This document shows positions 36,300-48,949 of a DNA stretch of 64,000 nt, in pieces. The DNA lies in assembly GCF_026212465.1 (NCBI RefSeq), contig NC_080060.1:253501-317500 (forward strand), in the 5' to 3' direction. Source of the stretch: Amaranthus tricolor (Eukaryota; Streptophyta; Magnoliopsida; Caryophyllales; Amaranthaceae). The position numbers and the translations under genes were made by a program. The notes beneath the pieces are model-generated. The model did no database searches. It was given only the letters and a program-made list of their open reading frames with translations, and was not told the DNA's origin. Position 1 is the stretch's first letter. Each line of letters opens with the position of its first letter.

Positions 36300-38270
36300 G
36301 CTCGACAGATTTGCAGACGTTAGATGTTAATGTGCAGCTTCCTAGGTAATAAGTTGATTGGCAACAATCACTTCTGTTCGATTTTACGATTTGGTGTCGA
36401 TGTATATGTCGTGTTATGTGTTATATTGATTGGCAAGACACAAGAATTAAATTAACTCTGGGCACTTGCAAGATGCAGAAAGAATTGAAGCTGATTTTCC
36501 ATCGAAATATACTTTGAATTAACTCTCGAACGTACAAAGTATTATTCGACTTTGTGACTTTAGAGATTGCGGGTTTAATTCTTTTAAGCCCTCGAGAAAC
36601 AAGATCGAGGGGTCAATACGATAAGATTGAGTCGAATAAAAAGAGAAGAAATTTACATTCCCAACCTTAATTTAATTTTTTTCTCTGGCTTGGAGCACGT
36701 AATTTCAGCTACATGTCTAGTTACATATTTGGGTCAAATTGGAGCCTTCAATTTCCATGTCAAAAATGTGTGGGTCTTCTTAATAAGGCCAACTAAGTCC
36801 AAGGCCAATTGTCTCAACAAATAACATTAAAGTAAGTACATGAAATAACTCTTTCATTTTGCAACACTTATCACTTATAATTTCTCAATTAACTTTGCAA
36901 CACTTTTTTAAACTAATTCTTATCTCTTTTCTTTCCACTTGCTTAAGTTGCCGTTTTCCTTCCTCTTAATAAACTAACAAAAATTAGTAGTAACAAATTT
37001 TAAATACAACAAAACAGAAGAAACACTATTGAATTTGAAGTGAGTCATATTGAAACGACGACGTGCATGAAATATGAATCATGATCTTGTGGTGTTACAA
37101 CAATAAATGAAGTCATTCAAAAACCATTACATGCATAATTTATAATATTATATAATTTAGGGAACAAATAAAGAACATGAACAGTTTGCCTTAACAAATT
37201 AATCACAAGGAAATCATTACCCAATACACCTTCTATTTAAACCCACTTTATTCTTCCTCAATTTCAGTCTTAATTACAATTCTATTACTTACACAATACT
37301 AATTTTCTTGGACTTGGCTATTACATTTTTGGAGTATGTAAATGAATGGACAAACTTGCGGACCATGTCCTAAAAATAATGTATAAAAATACTAGCGTGC
37401 TTATTATTTTCTTCAAATGATCTTAAATCATATATACTTATAAGATCAGTGTGGTTCTTAAGAATGAAACGTTTTAAACAAAATGTCCTATGCTCTTTTG
37501 ATAATTATTTTGTTTTTATTTAAAACGAGCTATTTTATTCTACTCATTAAATTTACAATGTTCACTAAAAATACTTTCACATTATAAAAATGATAGTAAT
37601 TCTAACAAATTAAATAGAATGAAGAAATAAAATATGATAATTAAAATTTTTTGATTAATAATACAATAATTTAATCGTTAATAATAAAATAAAGGGTAGG
37701 TGTTAGAAATGTTGGTTTCATGTTAATTATTTAACAACTTAGTAGTCACACTATTGTTGCAACTTGCAAGTAACAATTTCAGAATCTTCTGAATTAGACG
37801 ACACCATTCTTCTTTAGTCGCACTATAATTGCTTTCATAGGAAGCTTACGTTGGTGCAACAAGCTAAGTTAGGTAGGGCTACTACCCATTTGCTTCTCAT
37901 ACTTCCACATTTTATATCATCTCGGAAATAATCCTTACTCATGTCTTATACTTTCTCCGTCCTTCTAAACTTACATATCATATTTCAGTATTTTTATTTA
38001 AGTGTTGTTTGTATAGTGGAGGGAAATTCAAAGAAGTATTAAAAATATATTACGTGTATTAGCCTAATTTATTATTCGACTTTATATGATCTTAGGTTTA
38101 AGATTTGATATTATTATTATTTTATTTAGTATGAAAATGTAATTCAATTCACAAACATTAGATTCCAATTTAAAAAGAATTTGATAAATCATTTACCATT
38201 TACTAATTTATTAGTTATTGGAGTAGCTTGTTATGTCATGGTTTCACAACTTGTTAGAGAAGCCAAGTGT
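36300..38270. other. Gene-free AT-rich region
   Basis: No exon-like open frames beyond the 3' flank of the UVR/ApaG gene. A single Stowaway-like end (TACTTTCTCCGTCCTTCTAA, near 37950) has no visible partner. Confidence 0.45.
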
Positions 38271-38280
38271 TAAGAAAGTA

Positions 38281-38421
38281 TACTTACTATATGGAGTATA
38301 ATACTAATATAAAGTAGAGTATACCAATACTTACTATATGGAGTATAATACTAATATAAAGTAGAGTATACCAATAGGCAATAGGCAATAGGCGATAGGC
38401 AATACGCAATAGGCAATAGGT
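38281..38421. repeat. 47-bp direct duplication followed by AGGCAAT heptamers
   Basis: The unit starting TACTTACTATATGGAGTA occurs at 38281 and 38328 (period 47). It is immediately followed by about six AGGCAAT-like heptamers, some with one substitution. Two different slippage scales sit side by side. Confidence 0.85.
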
Positions 38422-38799
38422 CCACTCCTAGGCTGTAGTAGTCAATAATACCCGACTTTACGCTGTATTTTTACAACACATCTACATAACGTATGTCTTG
38501 CATGGGGATTACACTCTTGCCTACCTATAAATAGCTTTATACACACACCTACGCTTTCTTGTCCTGTCCAATTTACTTCTAGAATTGATCTAGGCTTTTT
38601 ACATTACTTCTATAGATGTACTTCATTTATATAGTAATTTATAAATTATTTTATTTATTCATATTTTAATTTTATTTCATACCTCATTAAATCTCAATAC
38701 CTTGCTATCAACCAATTATTTTTCTTAATATTTTTGTCAATTCTAAAATGGTGCAAGTATTACCAAACAAAAGTAGTATAAAGAATTACTTCGATAATA

Positions 38800-39325
38800 C
38801 TTAATTTCAAATACTTGTTGTATTTCGATTATCATTTATCATTCAAACTCAATTCTATTTTATACTTCCTCCACACCAATATAATTGTTACATTTCCTTA
38901 TTTGGCAAAATCATATCAATTGTCACATTTCTATTTTTATCAATCTTTTTTTTACCTAAAAATCCTTAGTTCACACAAGTAATTACGAATATACCCCATA
39001 TACCTTACTTACCCAACTACCCTTCACTACTTACCCTTCACTAATTACCCTTCACTACTTACCCAACTACCACCTTTTTAATGGACCTCACACCACCCTT
39101 AATATTCATGCCCAAGCAAATGAGACATTTATATTGGTGTGGAGGGAGTATATTGTAGCTTTTTATATAATAAACATAGTGAAGTCAAATCTTGTTTGAA
39201 TCGTTTAATCACGTACTTTTTATAATTTTTAGTTATGATTAATTTCATATATAAATGATCAAAATAATACCTTAAATAGCGTAAAGAGTCAAATAAAATA
39301 GGTATAATGCAACATAGGAACTATA
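38800..39325 (+). mobile_element. Mariner-type MITE, interrupted by a second MITE
   Basis: The body resembles the copy at 39367-39622 (AAATACTTGTTGTATTTCG, TTTATCATTCAAAC, AAATCTTGTTTGAATCGTTTAATC, ATATATAAATGATCAAAAT). It is split at 38863-38864 by a 284-bp insertion. Outer ends are diverged and approximate. Confidence 0.7.
38865..39148. mobile_element. Stowaway-like MITE nested in another MITE
   Basis: 284 bp. The left end is CTTCCTCCACACCAATATAA, and the complement of the right end is CTCCCTCCACACCAATATAA. TA flanks both sides (38863-38864 and 39149-39150). The interior has CTACCCTTCACTA repeats. The sharp ends show it is younger than its host element. Confidence 0.9.
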
Positions 39326-39366
39326 CTTCTTTTATACAATCTTAATATATTTTTGTTCATAATGTA

Positions 39367-39622
39367 CTTCCTCCAATCTGAAATACTCGTTACATATTCT
39401 TATTAACATTATTCATTGTTCAAACTTATTTAATATATTGCGGCTAATGTATAAGAAAAAATATAGTTAATGGGGTCTTGTTTGAATCGTTTAATCGCAC
39501 ACTTTCATAATATTAATTTTTTATACTTTTTAGACGTGTATAATTCAATATATAAATTATCAAAATAACGTATTAGATTGCGTAAAAAGTTAAATGTAGC
39601 AAGTATAGTGAAACGGAGGAAG
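39367..39622 (+). mobile_element. Mariner-type MITE, complete
   Basis: 256 bp. The left end is CTTCCTCCAATCTGAAATAC, and the complement of the right end is CTTCCTCCGTTTCACTATAC. TA flanks each side (39365-39366 and 39623-39624). The body matches the copies at 19976-20235 and 38800-39325. Confidence 0.85.
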
Positions 39623-40109
39623 TATGTAGTGCTAAAGATATATCTATGGCAGGATATATTTAATTTTTGAAAAATAATTTGTTTTGTCTAAAGATATAAA
39701 TGATATTTACTTTTCTTTTGTTTGGTAAACTATAAAAGTTTGAATTCAAATATTAGAAAATTTTAAATTTTTTTTCTAAACTTTAATACAATATGTCTTC
39801 AAATCCATACATAAACCATTTCATAGTAAAATTCTTTTATTTTGAACTTTTATTTGGGTAATAGGGTAAGCTGATGAAAAAGTAGGAGAATTAGATGAGA
39901 ATCGAACTTATCAGTCAATAACCATATTTAAAAAAAAGTAATACATACTCCAATTAGTACAAGATACAATTTCTATCATTTTAACTTCATAATCAAATCA
40001 ACTTAGGAAGAGTAAAACAAATTTAGTGAAAGTATTTTTATCAATCCAAAAAATTCCATAAGTAGTATTTTTTTGAAATTAAGATTATTATACTTCTACT
40101 AAGTATGTA

Positions 40110-40575
40110 CTCTATCTAGTTTTTGCTTGTTCACATTTAAAAATTGTGACATTAAATAACAAGAAAAGTACTCCCCTCACTAGCTAGGGTTGTAAGTACA
40201 GAGACAGCAGGGTTGTACTCCTTGCATGAACCAAAAGCAGAAATGGCAGATATGTCTTGGACCTTTTGGTACCCATTTCTACACTTGTGTGACCTACTTC
40301 GTTGTCTCCTTACACTAACAGAAACCCTCAATTCTCTCACTTAGATCAATTAATATCCAATGATAAAAAGTTAATTTGATCATTTATATATTAAAATTTG
40401 TATATCTAAAATTTATAAAAATTTAATATTATGAAATTATACGATTAGACGATTTAAACAAGATTTTACTTGACTATATTTTTCCTTACATATTAGTCGT
40501 AATATATAAAATAAACTTAAATGATAAATAGTACCAAAAATTATAATGTAGCAACTATTTCAAAATAGAGGAAGT
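40110..40575 (-). mobile_element. Possible mariner-type MITE, reverse orientation
   Basis: From about 40340 to 40575 the minus strand carries the family body (complement ends CTTCCTCTATTTTGAAATAG). The other end, TACTCTATCTAGTTTTTGC near 40110, is a weak match, so the element may contain an insertion or may be only its right half. Confidence 0.5.
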
Positions 40576-40579
40576 ATTT

Positions 40580-42680
40580 AACAAATCAAATAGTGAATTT
40601 ATTAAAAAAAAAAAAATCTAAAATTTAAAAAAAAGATAATTTGAAGTTTTGAGTTTGAAACAAAGTTAGATGAGACTTTATTTTCAATGTGGCTTTGCTA
40701 ATGCAGAACCCATATGGCATATCCCATATATAATATGTGTAATTTTAAATTAAAAAGATGAGTTATTACTTATTACACAATTGAAGTGCAACTTGAATAC
40801 GACACATGAGCTTAAAAAGGAAGCACTCATTACACAATTTTCACTCAATTATTAATATAATATAAATGCAATAGAATTTGTATTTTGATTGATGTTTTTA
40901 AAGCTTCTGATGGTACTAATAACAATAACATTCACAAGCATTTATTTATTCTAAATTAATTATCAAATTTATGGAAAATGGCAGCTTTATTTTTGCCTTT
41001 ATTGTGAAGTGTAGTGTAATATGGAGTCAGGAGTATACTCTGTCTCTGTAATCTGTAATGTAGCCATGCAGGTGAGAGATTATTTACTTTAGTAGAGAGA
41101 AAGCATCTTCAACATTTAATCCAAATATAATAACAGAGTCTTGTCTCCCCTTGTTTTTTTACCTATTTAACTTTCTTTTCGGGGCTGCTCTTAAAAAAGC
41201 CAGATTTAGACTATATTCAACATGTTTAATCGTATGTGGTCTAAAAAGGTTAAAGGTCTTATTATTAGATTATGTATTATATGTTAAATATTTAAAGATA
41301 TAAATTTGTTAGAAAAATATCATAAATTTTTAAAATTGTATAATATCTTTAAAAAATTTATCAATTTTTAGTCCCCGACGATGGTGAAACAAAAGGTGAC
41401 AAGACATTCATATGTTTGAGGAGTAAGAGTAGACCCTTTAGTTTTCATGCACATTGCACATAGGGAGAATTGGAGATTGTGACAATTGATTCTTTTCTCT
41501 AACTAAATTGAGCTTGTGGTCCATGCTACACTTATACATTCATTAAGATTAATTAGGTTCGAAATGAAATAACTTCTTAACAGATTGAATTGAGTTTTAT
41601 CAAAGAAGAGAGTAGAGAGTCTTAACGAGTGATGTTGGGTTAGTTACTTAACCACCTTGTGTCTTTTAGAATGAATTAGATATCAAATTAATTTTTTGTT
41701 GGTTTGACCTATTGAACAATTCTAATTAAAGCACAATGGTACAAATTACGAGATTTGAATTACGTAAAATGTTAAGTTTAAATGTACTTAATTAAAAGAG
41801 AAAAAGATCAGTAACAAAAGTATTATTTTATCAAGTCAACTAATCTAATTTTTTAAAATTAAGACTTTACATCGTTATTGTTGTATTTTTTATTTTTTTG
41901 TGTTGAAACTAAAATTTTAGAAATAATATCACCCATGTTTTGTCTAATGTCTATTGATGTCTATTGATGTAATTAATTTATATTCTTTAGTTAAGTGATT
42001 TTAAAATCATAATAATTAGTAACTAAAAATCCATATAATTACTTAAAATTATAGTTGTATTTTTATATATATTGATTGATTTTTTAAATAGGGAGTCAAC
42101 TATTAATCAAGGTGCTTATATATATAATGTTTTCTTTTTAAGATATGGTGCATGTAAAAGAAAGAAAAAGGCTTGTTTATTGAGCATATTACTTAGCATT
42201 TAGCACAACATGCTTTAATTGTCTCCCTTTATATTCTCCTTTTCATTCTTGTCTTAATTCAAATATTTGTTTTTGAACCCAAAGCAAAGAACAAGAAGCA
42301 AAGCATCTCTCTTGCATACAATCCACATGACCACCTTTGCCTTGTTTTCCCATGCAAGTATCTAACCTTTCCTTTGCTTACAATTAAGATCTTTTTGGTG
42401 TTTAAGTATCATTCTTTTTTCTTATTCTCTTAATAATAATTCTACCCAAAAACATTTATATACATTATTCCTCCCAAAAATACTCCATTTTTATACATCT
42501 ATAATGTATAAATCAATAAAATAATTAAAAATTCCTTCTTAAAGCTAAGAATCTTCTCTTTTTCACAATCAACTTATGTGGGTTTTGGTATTTTTGAGTC
42601 ATATAAACACCCATTTTATCCCAAAAACCCCACAATTTTTTTAGGAGCTTTTCTTATTTAAACATTGATTTTCATTTTTC
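40580..42680. other. Gene-free AT-rich region
   Basis: I see no exon, paired repeat or RNA gene here. The last few hundred bases grow C/T-rich toward the leader of the plus-strand gene at 43219. Confidence 0.45.
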
Positions 42681-43218
42681 ACAAGCTTATATAGTACTCC
42701 TACTACAAAAACACCGAACTTTCTAGTCAAGTTTCATGATTTTTCTTCATTTCCTAAGTTGATCTTTGATTGGTTTTCTATGTTTTATCAAAACCTTTTT
42801 TCCCAATAATTATAGTTAAAAGTAAGATGTTGAATGTTTGTCTCAAACTTTTGGTTATACACATTGAATATCCTTATTTGATCTTCCCATGTTCATGGCA
42901 TTGAAGAACTCCCCTTTCTCAATCCCCTGCTTTTTTGTAATCTTCTCTAATCTTGGATTTTGGTTTAATTTTCCCATAAAAATCATCTTTTTTTTTCTTT
43001 TTTGTAGTGAATCTTTTCTGGGTTTTGTCAATATCCCCATTTCCAAAACAAAACAAATTATAATAATCCTTTCTTCCCTTTATGGGTTATCAAAAACCCA
43101 GATTCTCCCCTTAAACTACTACTTTGATGCAGAATTTTTGTATTAACCCACAAAAAATTAACCCTAATCATGTACAAGCAGTGAATTAATTGAGAGTAGA
43201 GAGTTAATCAGACTAATA

Positions 43219-46095
43219 ATGGGTGATTTAGCAGGAACATTAAGAGCAGGTTGGCAACCAATTACAACATATGATACATCAACTTCAAGATACTGGTTAA
43301 ATTGGAGGGTTTTACTTTGTTCAGTTTGGGTATTAATCTCCATGATTTTTGCAACATACCTTATATCAAGACATGAAGGAGTTAGAAATATTCCTACAAG
43401 AACAGATAATAGTATACAAAATGGGAGAGAAAGAGATACAACAAGAAGAAAAACAGAGGAAAATCAAGGAATTTTATATGGTGATGAAGTTTGGAAACCT
43501 TGTCTTAGAGGAATTCATCCTGGTTGGCTATTAGCTTTCAGAGTTTGTGCTTTTTTTGTGCTCTTGATTCTTCTCATTGTCAATGCAATATATGATGGTG
43601 GGTCCATTTTCTACTATTACACTCAGTAAGTTCATCATATTTACACTTTTTTTAATTTTTTATTTTCCCTCCTAAATTTCCAGTGCTAAGCATGATTCCT
43701 CAAACTTAATGGGTAATGGGTAATGGGTAATGGGTTATGGGTTTATTACGTAAATCATGATAAATTTATTATTTAGCATGATGATTGATTACTCAATGTT
43801 AATTGGAATGAGTTATGGGTTGATTACATAAATCACTTCAGCATGATTTGTCAATGTTAATGGGTAATGGGATATGAGTTAATTACTTTAATCATGATAA
43901 CCTTAACATTTAGCATGATTTCTCAATGTTAATGAGTTAATTACATACATTATGATAAAGCTTAGGCTTATTTGTTTGTGAGTTTATGAAAAAAGGTGAT
44001 ATTTAATGTTCGGTTAATTCATTCAAACAAGCAATTCGACTAAAAGCTCAAGCTGATACTACAAGCGGCACAATGTTATATATTCGGGTTGAGTTTATGT
44101 TTTTTTAGAGTGATTGATCACAAACAAGACACATAGAGGGTTGTAAACATTGATATATTAAAAGTGGGTAATGGGTTTTAAGTACATTGTAATATACTCC
44201 AATGTAGTTCTATAATTTTGGGTCAAAATCTAAATGGGGTTTGTTATATGATGATGTTTTGTATTGATGTTCTAATGATTGGCAGGTGGACTTTTACTCT
44301 TGTCACCATATATTTTGGGGTAGGTAATTCAATTTCATTCTTTTCTAAATTCATAATTCATTGGGTGTGTATTCCATTTAGTTCCTTCAATTACAGTTGT
44401 TTACTTGTGCAAATGTTATTGGTTGTTATAGTTAGGATCAGTGCTGTCAATGTATGGATGTTATGAATATCACCAAAACATAAGTGGTGATAGAGTTCAT
44501 AGTGATCAGATGGTTGATGCAGAAAGAGGTGCATTTTCTAATACATTCAAAACCTCATTAAGTCTTCAACAACCCATTAATCATCCTTCCCGCCTCGCCG
44601 GTTTCTGGTGTTATGCCTTCCAAATCATATTTCAGGTCAGAATCATCACTCTTGCCCTTGTTCTGTTATTGCTCTGCCTCTGAAGCAGGGGACTTGATAA
44701 GGCCTATTGTCTACTTATTGTTAATATTTTGGCCTTTTGGGTGTGCTTTTCTACACAGATGAATGCAGGGGCTGTGATGCTCACAGATTGTGTATTTTGG
44801 TTTATAATTGTTCCATTCCTTGCAAACACAAACAAAAACTATGATCTTAATTTTGTAAGCAAACAAAATCCCCAATCAAAACTTTGCTCATACAATGCAA
44901 ATTCACCTTAAATGACCTTATCTTCCTATTACTAATATTATCATTGTATGAATAATATTGTTACAGTTTGTCATAAATATGCATACAATCAACCTTGTGT
45001 TTTTACTTGGTGACACGGTCCTGAATTGCTTGGTAAGTCACATATATTCCTGAACAATACTCTGTTTGTTCCTTTGAATTTGCTATATTATATAAAAAAT
45101 ATCAATTCAATCAAAATTTCTTACTAATTCGTATGAAATTTTACTCTCAGAGGTTTCCTTGGTTCCGGATTGCATATTTTATACTTTGGACATCATTTTT
45201 TGTCATATTTCAATGGGTTCTTCATGCTTGTATATCCATTTGGTAAGCTATTCTCCTTTAATTAATATGGTTCTTCATTGTTTGTAACAAGACTTTTCCC
45301 TGTATGTCTTATTAAATCATCATCTTGTGGCTCATTTTTTCCATCAATAAAATATTATCACAGGTGGCCATATCCCTTTTTGGACCTATCTTCATCATTT
45401 GCTCCCTTATGGTATGCATTTCAAATCTCTTACCTCTTTAGACTTTTATGAGGTTCCTATATTATTTTTAGACTTGCTTATGTTACATGTATGTCTCTCT
45501 CAAAATAGCTAAAGATTTATCATACTACATCTGTTCTATTAAAACTGCTTCTATTTCATTTGCGTTTTAATCACTATTTATCAATCAATATTAATTTAAA
45601 TTATCTTCTTAGGTTAAAACATCGCCGAGGGCGAGATTTGTTTGATTCGTCTCTATGTAGGTTTTATTAATATTAACTTTTGATGATTTTTAATTACACA
45701 TAGCTAGAGACATTACAATTCGAATTAGAGCATTAGATGTAGAGCAAATTTAATTGGACAATTGTGCCGGAAGAAACTGAATGTATAAATGTCAATAATG
45801 TTTGCAGATTGCAATCAAGAGTAAATTAGAAACAATTTCTTTGCTATTACAACGGTAGAATTATATATATCCGATTGGCACACCCTGTTTTTGTCTAGGC
45901 GGGAGCCACTTAGACATTTATTGTTGGCATATTTGACAATGAATGGCATCATATGCTTTCAATTGGTGAATTTGCAGGTATTTTGTAGTAGGAATAATGC
46001 ACTTCCCATGTTATGGCATCTTCTTTTTGATAATGAAGCTGAAGCATAATCTCTTGTCAAAATATTTTCCACAATCTTACCAATGCTCCAAGTGA
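43219..46095 (+). CDS. Multi-pass membrane protein, Rolling-stone-like family
   Basis: Eight exons in phase: 43219-43625, 44286-44319, 44432-44635, 44759-44854, 44967-45032, 45151-45242, 45364-45411, 45978-46095; predicted 354 aa. Starts MGDLAGTLRAGWQPITTYD. Hydrophobic segments include residues about 31-49 (VLLCSVWVLISMIFATYLI) and 103-125. Further ones are WTFTLVTIYFG, VMLTDCVFWFIIVPFL, INLVFLLGD, IAYFILWTSFFVIFQWVL and VGIMHFPCYGIFFLIM, about seven or eight spans. The loop between the first two is charged and contains GDEVWKPCLRGIHPGWLL. Plants have several such proteins, resembling the animal Rolling stone/FAR-17a group; molecular function is not established. The start follows a long C/T-rich leader. 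Intron 7 carries a reversed SINE-like fragment. Confidence 0.87.
45885..45945 (-). repeat. SINE-like fragment, copy 4
   Basis: The complement reads CTAAGTGGCTCCCGCCTAGAC, as in copy 1, then diverges. It lies in intron 7 of the Rolling-stone-like gene. Confidence 0.4.
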
Positions 46096-46449
46096 TCAAG
46101 ACAAGAAAGCTTGTCCAGTGTAGATGATAATTGATAACTCAAGTCTAAACTCAAAAGATTCCAAGATTTTGCACATATTTTATTGAAGATTGGTTTTCCC
46201 ATTGTTTCCAAGGTAAAGTAGAGGTACAAAATTCAGAGCAAACTATACATGTCAGGATATATTTACAAGCTGAATTGTTGGCAAGTTTTGTTTTTACAAA
46301 TTTGAAGATTGTTCCAAGTAAAACCATACAATATGGATCGAAGTGTATTACCAGAAACAGCTTTTGTATAAATATACATATTCATATACTGATGAAGATT
46401 ATATAAAGTACAACCAATTAAGTTTATTGTTTTCTTAAAAAAATATATA

Positions 46450-46556
46450 AATACTCTTTTCGTTTCTTTGAATTTGCTACAAAGTATTTAAAAATGCTAT
46501 TATTGTAATAGTGCAATTTTTGTAATGTAACAAATTTAAAGATACAGAAAATTAAA
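46450..46556. mobile_element. Very short palindromic MITE-like sequence
   Basis: The left half (TACTCTTTTCGTTTCTTTGA, ATTTGCTACA) is roughly complementary to the right half (TGTAACAAATTTAAAGATAC, AGAAAATTAAA). Only about 107 bp. It lies just downstream of the Rolling-stone-like gene. Confidence 0.45.
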
Positions 46557-46559
46557 ATG

Positions 46560-48940
46560 TTGTGACGAGGAGTTAGTAATAAGTATAGCCAAATATCTAA
46601 AATAATATTTGAAAATTAGGTTTTGACTCAATTGGAGAGAAGTATTTTTTTTATTAGAATTATAATCATAATACTTTGCTAATATACTATTATTAGTTGG
46701 GATATTGTTAAAAATTAAAATATTGTCAGTCATGTTTTTCAAAATATTGTTAAATGTAAAATGATTTAACTCTGTTGGAGATTAAATATTATTTGAAAAT
46801 TAAAGAATATTTTAATTATTGCATGTTGTTAGCTGAAAAAGGCATGTTTAAAGTAGCACATAATTACTGTATGGTGTTCTTTCATCTTTGGAGCGTTGAG
46901 TGCTGTAACGAAGTACTTCATATTTTTAGATTACTGAAACTTGGAAGACTGGAATTATTTTACATAAAGTGGATCAGAAAAAGCCTAAAGGTGTAGTCAG
47001 ATTCTTTTACTATTCAAATTGGTAAATTAATTACAGGTTATTATAACTTTAAAGCTTTAGTAGGGTGATTCTCAATTTTTACTTCTTTAGGTTTAAAAGT
47101 AAGAGACACTAGTAAAAAAATCAAAAGTCCTGAATAAATTTAAAATATGTTTAGGTATTTTGTCTTTATCTATTTGTTTTTATTATTGATTTTTATTAAT
47201 GTTACAACGTGTTGTTATTTCGGGAGAAAATTTAAAGGATAGAGAAATATATAATGATGTCCTCACCGAAAAATTATTGGTTGGCCACTTAGCCTCGTAA
47301 TAGAAGTTTAGTCAAAAAATAAAAAATAAGAAGGTCGAAATTATATGAAGAGTATAGTTAAAAGTATCTCACCTCTCCTCTCGTGTAATATGCTGAATGA
47401 ACTTGAGTATTGAACTATGCACAATTGCTGCTAAAAGGACTCAAATCTTCAACCCATGCAATATAATCATAAAAGATACGAGAGCAAACAAAAAATAGAT
47501 CGCTTTTCCTTTTGTCTTTATAATAAGGATATGATTTTCACTGCCTATACTAATATCAATTTCCCTTCCCTCTTTGGACAAAAAGAAGCTGAAATTGCCA
47601 TCATTGCAGGTTATTTAAAGTGAATTGGCATAACAAAAGAGACACTTTAAAATGAGATGAGGCTAAAAGGAGAAGAACCAATTAATGATATGAAAGTTTG
47701 ATGCTCAATGTTAGTGATGCAGCTAAAATAATAATCTTAGATGATCATAGATGCAAAGAAAAGGCAAAACATAAGTGTTTACCGACAGCTTTTGTAGTAA
47801 GACACAAGTAGTAGTGTTTATTATCAAATCAGAACCTGAATATATAAGTTGTAAGCATGCACTGCAGTATTCTTTTATTTACCTGTAGTATAAATTGAAT
47901 TCTTCTACAGTAATGCAGCAACATAAAACAAGCGCATTTAAGATATTAGTATAAACACTCAACTCGTCTACTATTATTTTATTGTTTAAGCCAAAAAATT
48001 ATACTATTTTCGTGCTATCACCAAATATTGATGTATAGCAATTAGTTGTACTCCAATGTAAAAGATCTTTATCTTTTGAGTTTGATAATGAAAGCGACAT
48101 TTTTCCTCACTTATCCATTTCTGTAGCATTTTCAAAGGAAAAAAAATACACCTTAAAAACTCCTTGCAAACCTATAATTTCTTTTAATTATTCGTAGTTT
48201 TCAAGTCATTGGCTCTTTGTGCAATGTGATTCCCATAACCATTTTCTTGATACTATTGATCCTTTTTAACTCAAATTAGTTAACTAGAATTTATACATTT
48301 GCTAATGATTACTTCCAATTCAGATTCTTAATTAGAAAGTTTCATTCCTGTCATTACCTTTTTTGCCCCATTATGAGCTACGCTTCTCTTAGCAAGAGTG
48401 GGGGAAAAATGTAATGAAGTGACAGAAATGTATGGATATGATGAAAAAATAAGTTAAAGGGTAGATCATATTCAGTAAAAAAAAAAGGAGTGAGTAATGA
48501 CCACCAATAAAAGTGTAGCACTTTATGGAACAAACATAAAAGGAAACTGTAGCAATGAGGAAGTATCTGAGGACAATAGTTGTAGAAGCTACATGGGGAA
48601 AAACTGAAGCATCAACTGCAGATTTTTAGCTTCCAAAAAGTTTAGAACATTTAGTACAGTATGTGAGAGTCATTTAGGCACACCTCACACCACTAGTCTC
48701 TCCGTCTTTGTTTGAGATACTTGAATCAAAAGTGTTGACTCAAAGGGACAACGCAAGTAGCTCTATCCTCTGAGTCGAAACCACAATCAGACTAGAGAAG
48801 TTTGAGAAAAAAAATAATGAAGTACCTACATTTCTTCTACAGCGATGGCTCTGAGTCTCATGTTTTACAAAGTTCTAGAAAAGTCAGAAGTCATAACAAG
48901 AAACAAGAGGGGGGAAGAGAGGAGGGAAATGGAAACAGTT
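46560..48940. other. Intergenic, no gene seen
   Basis: Between the ends of two convergent genes. AT-rich, without an exon-like frame or clear repeat pairs. Confidence 0.5.
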
Positions 48941-48949
48941 TTTGCCCTA

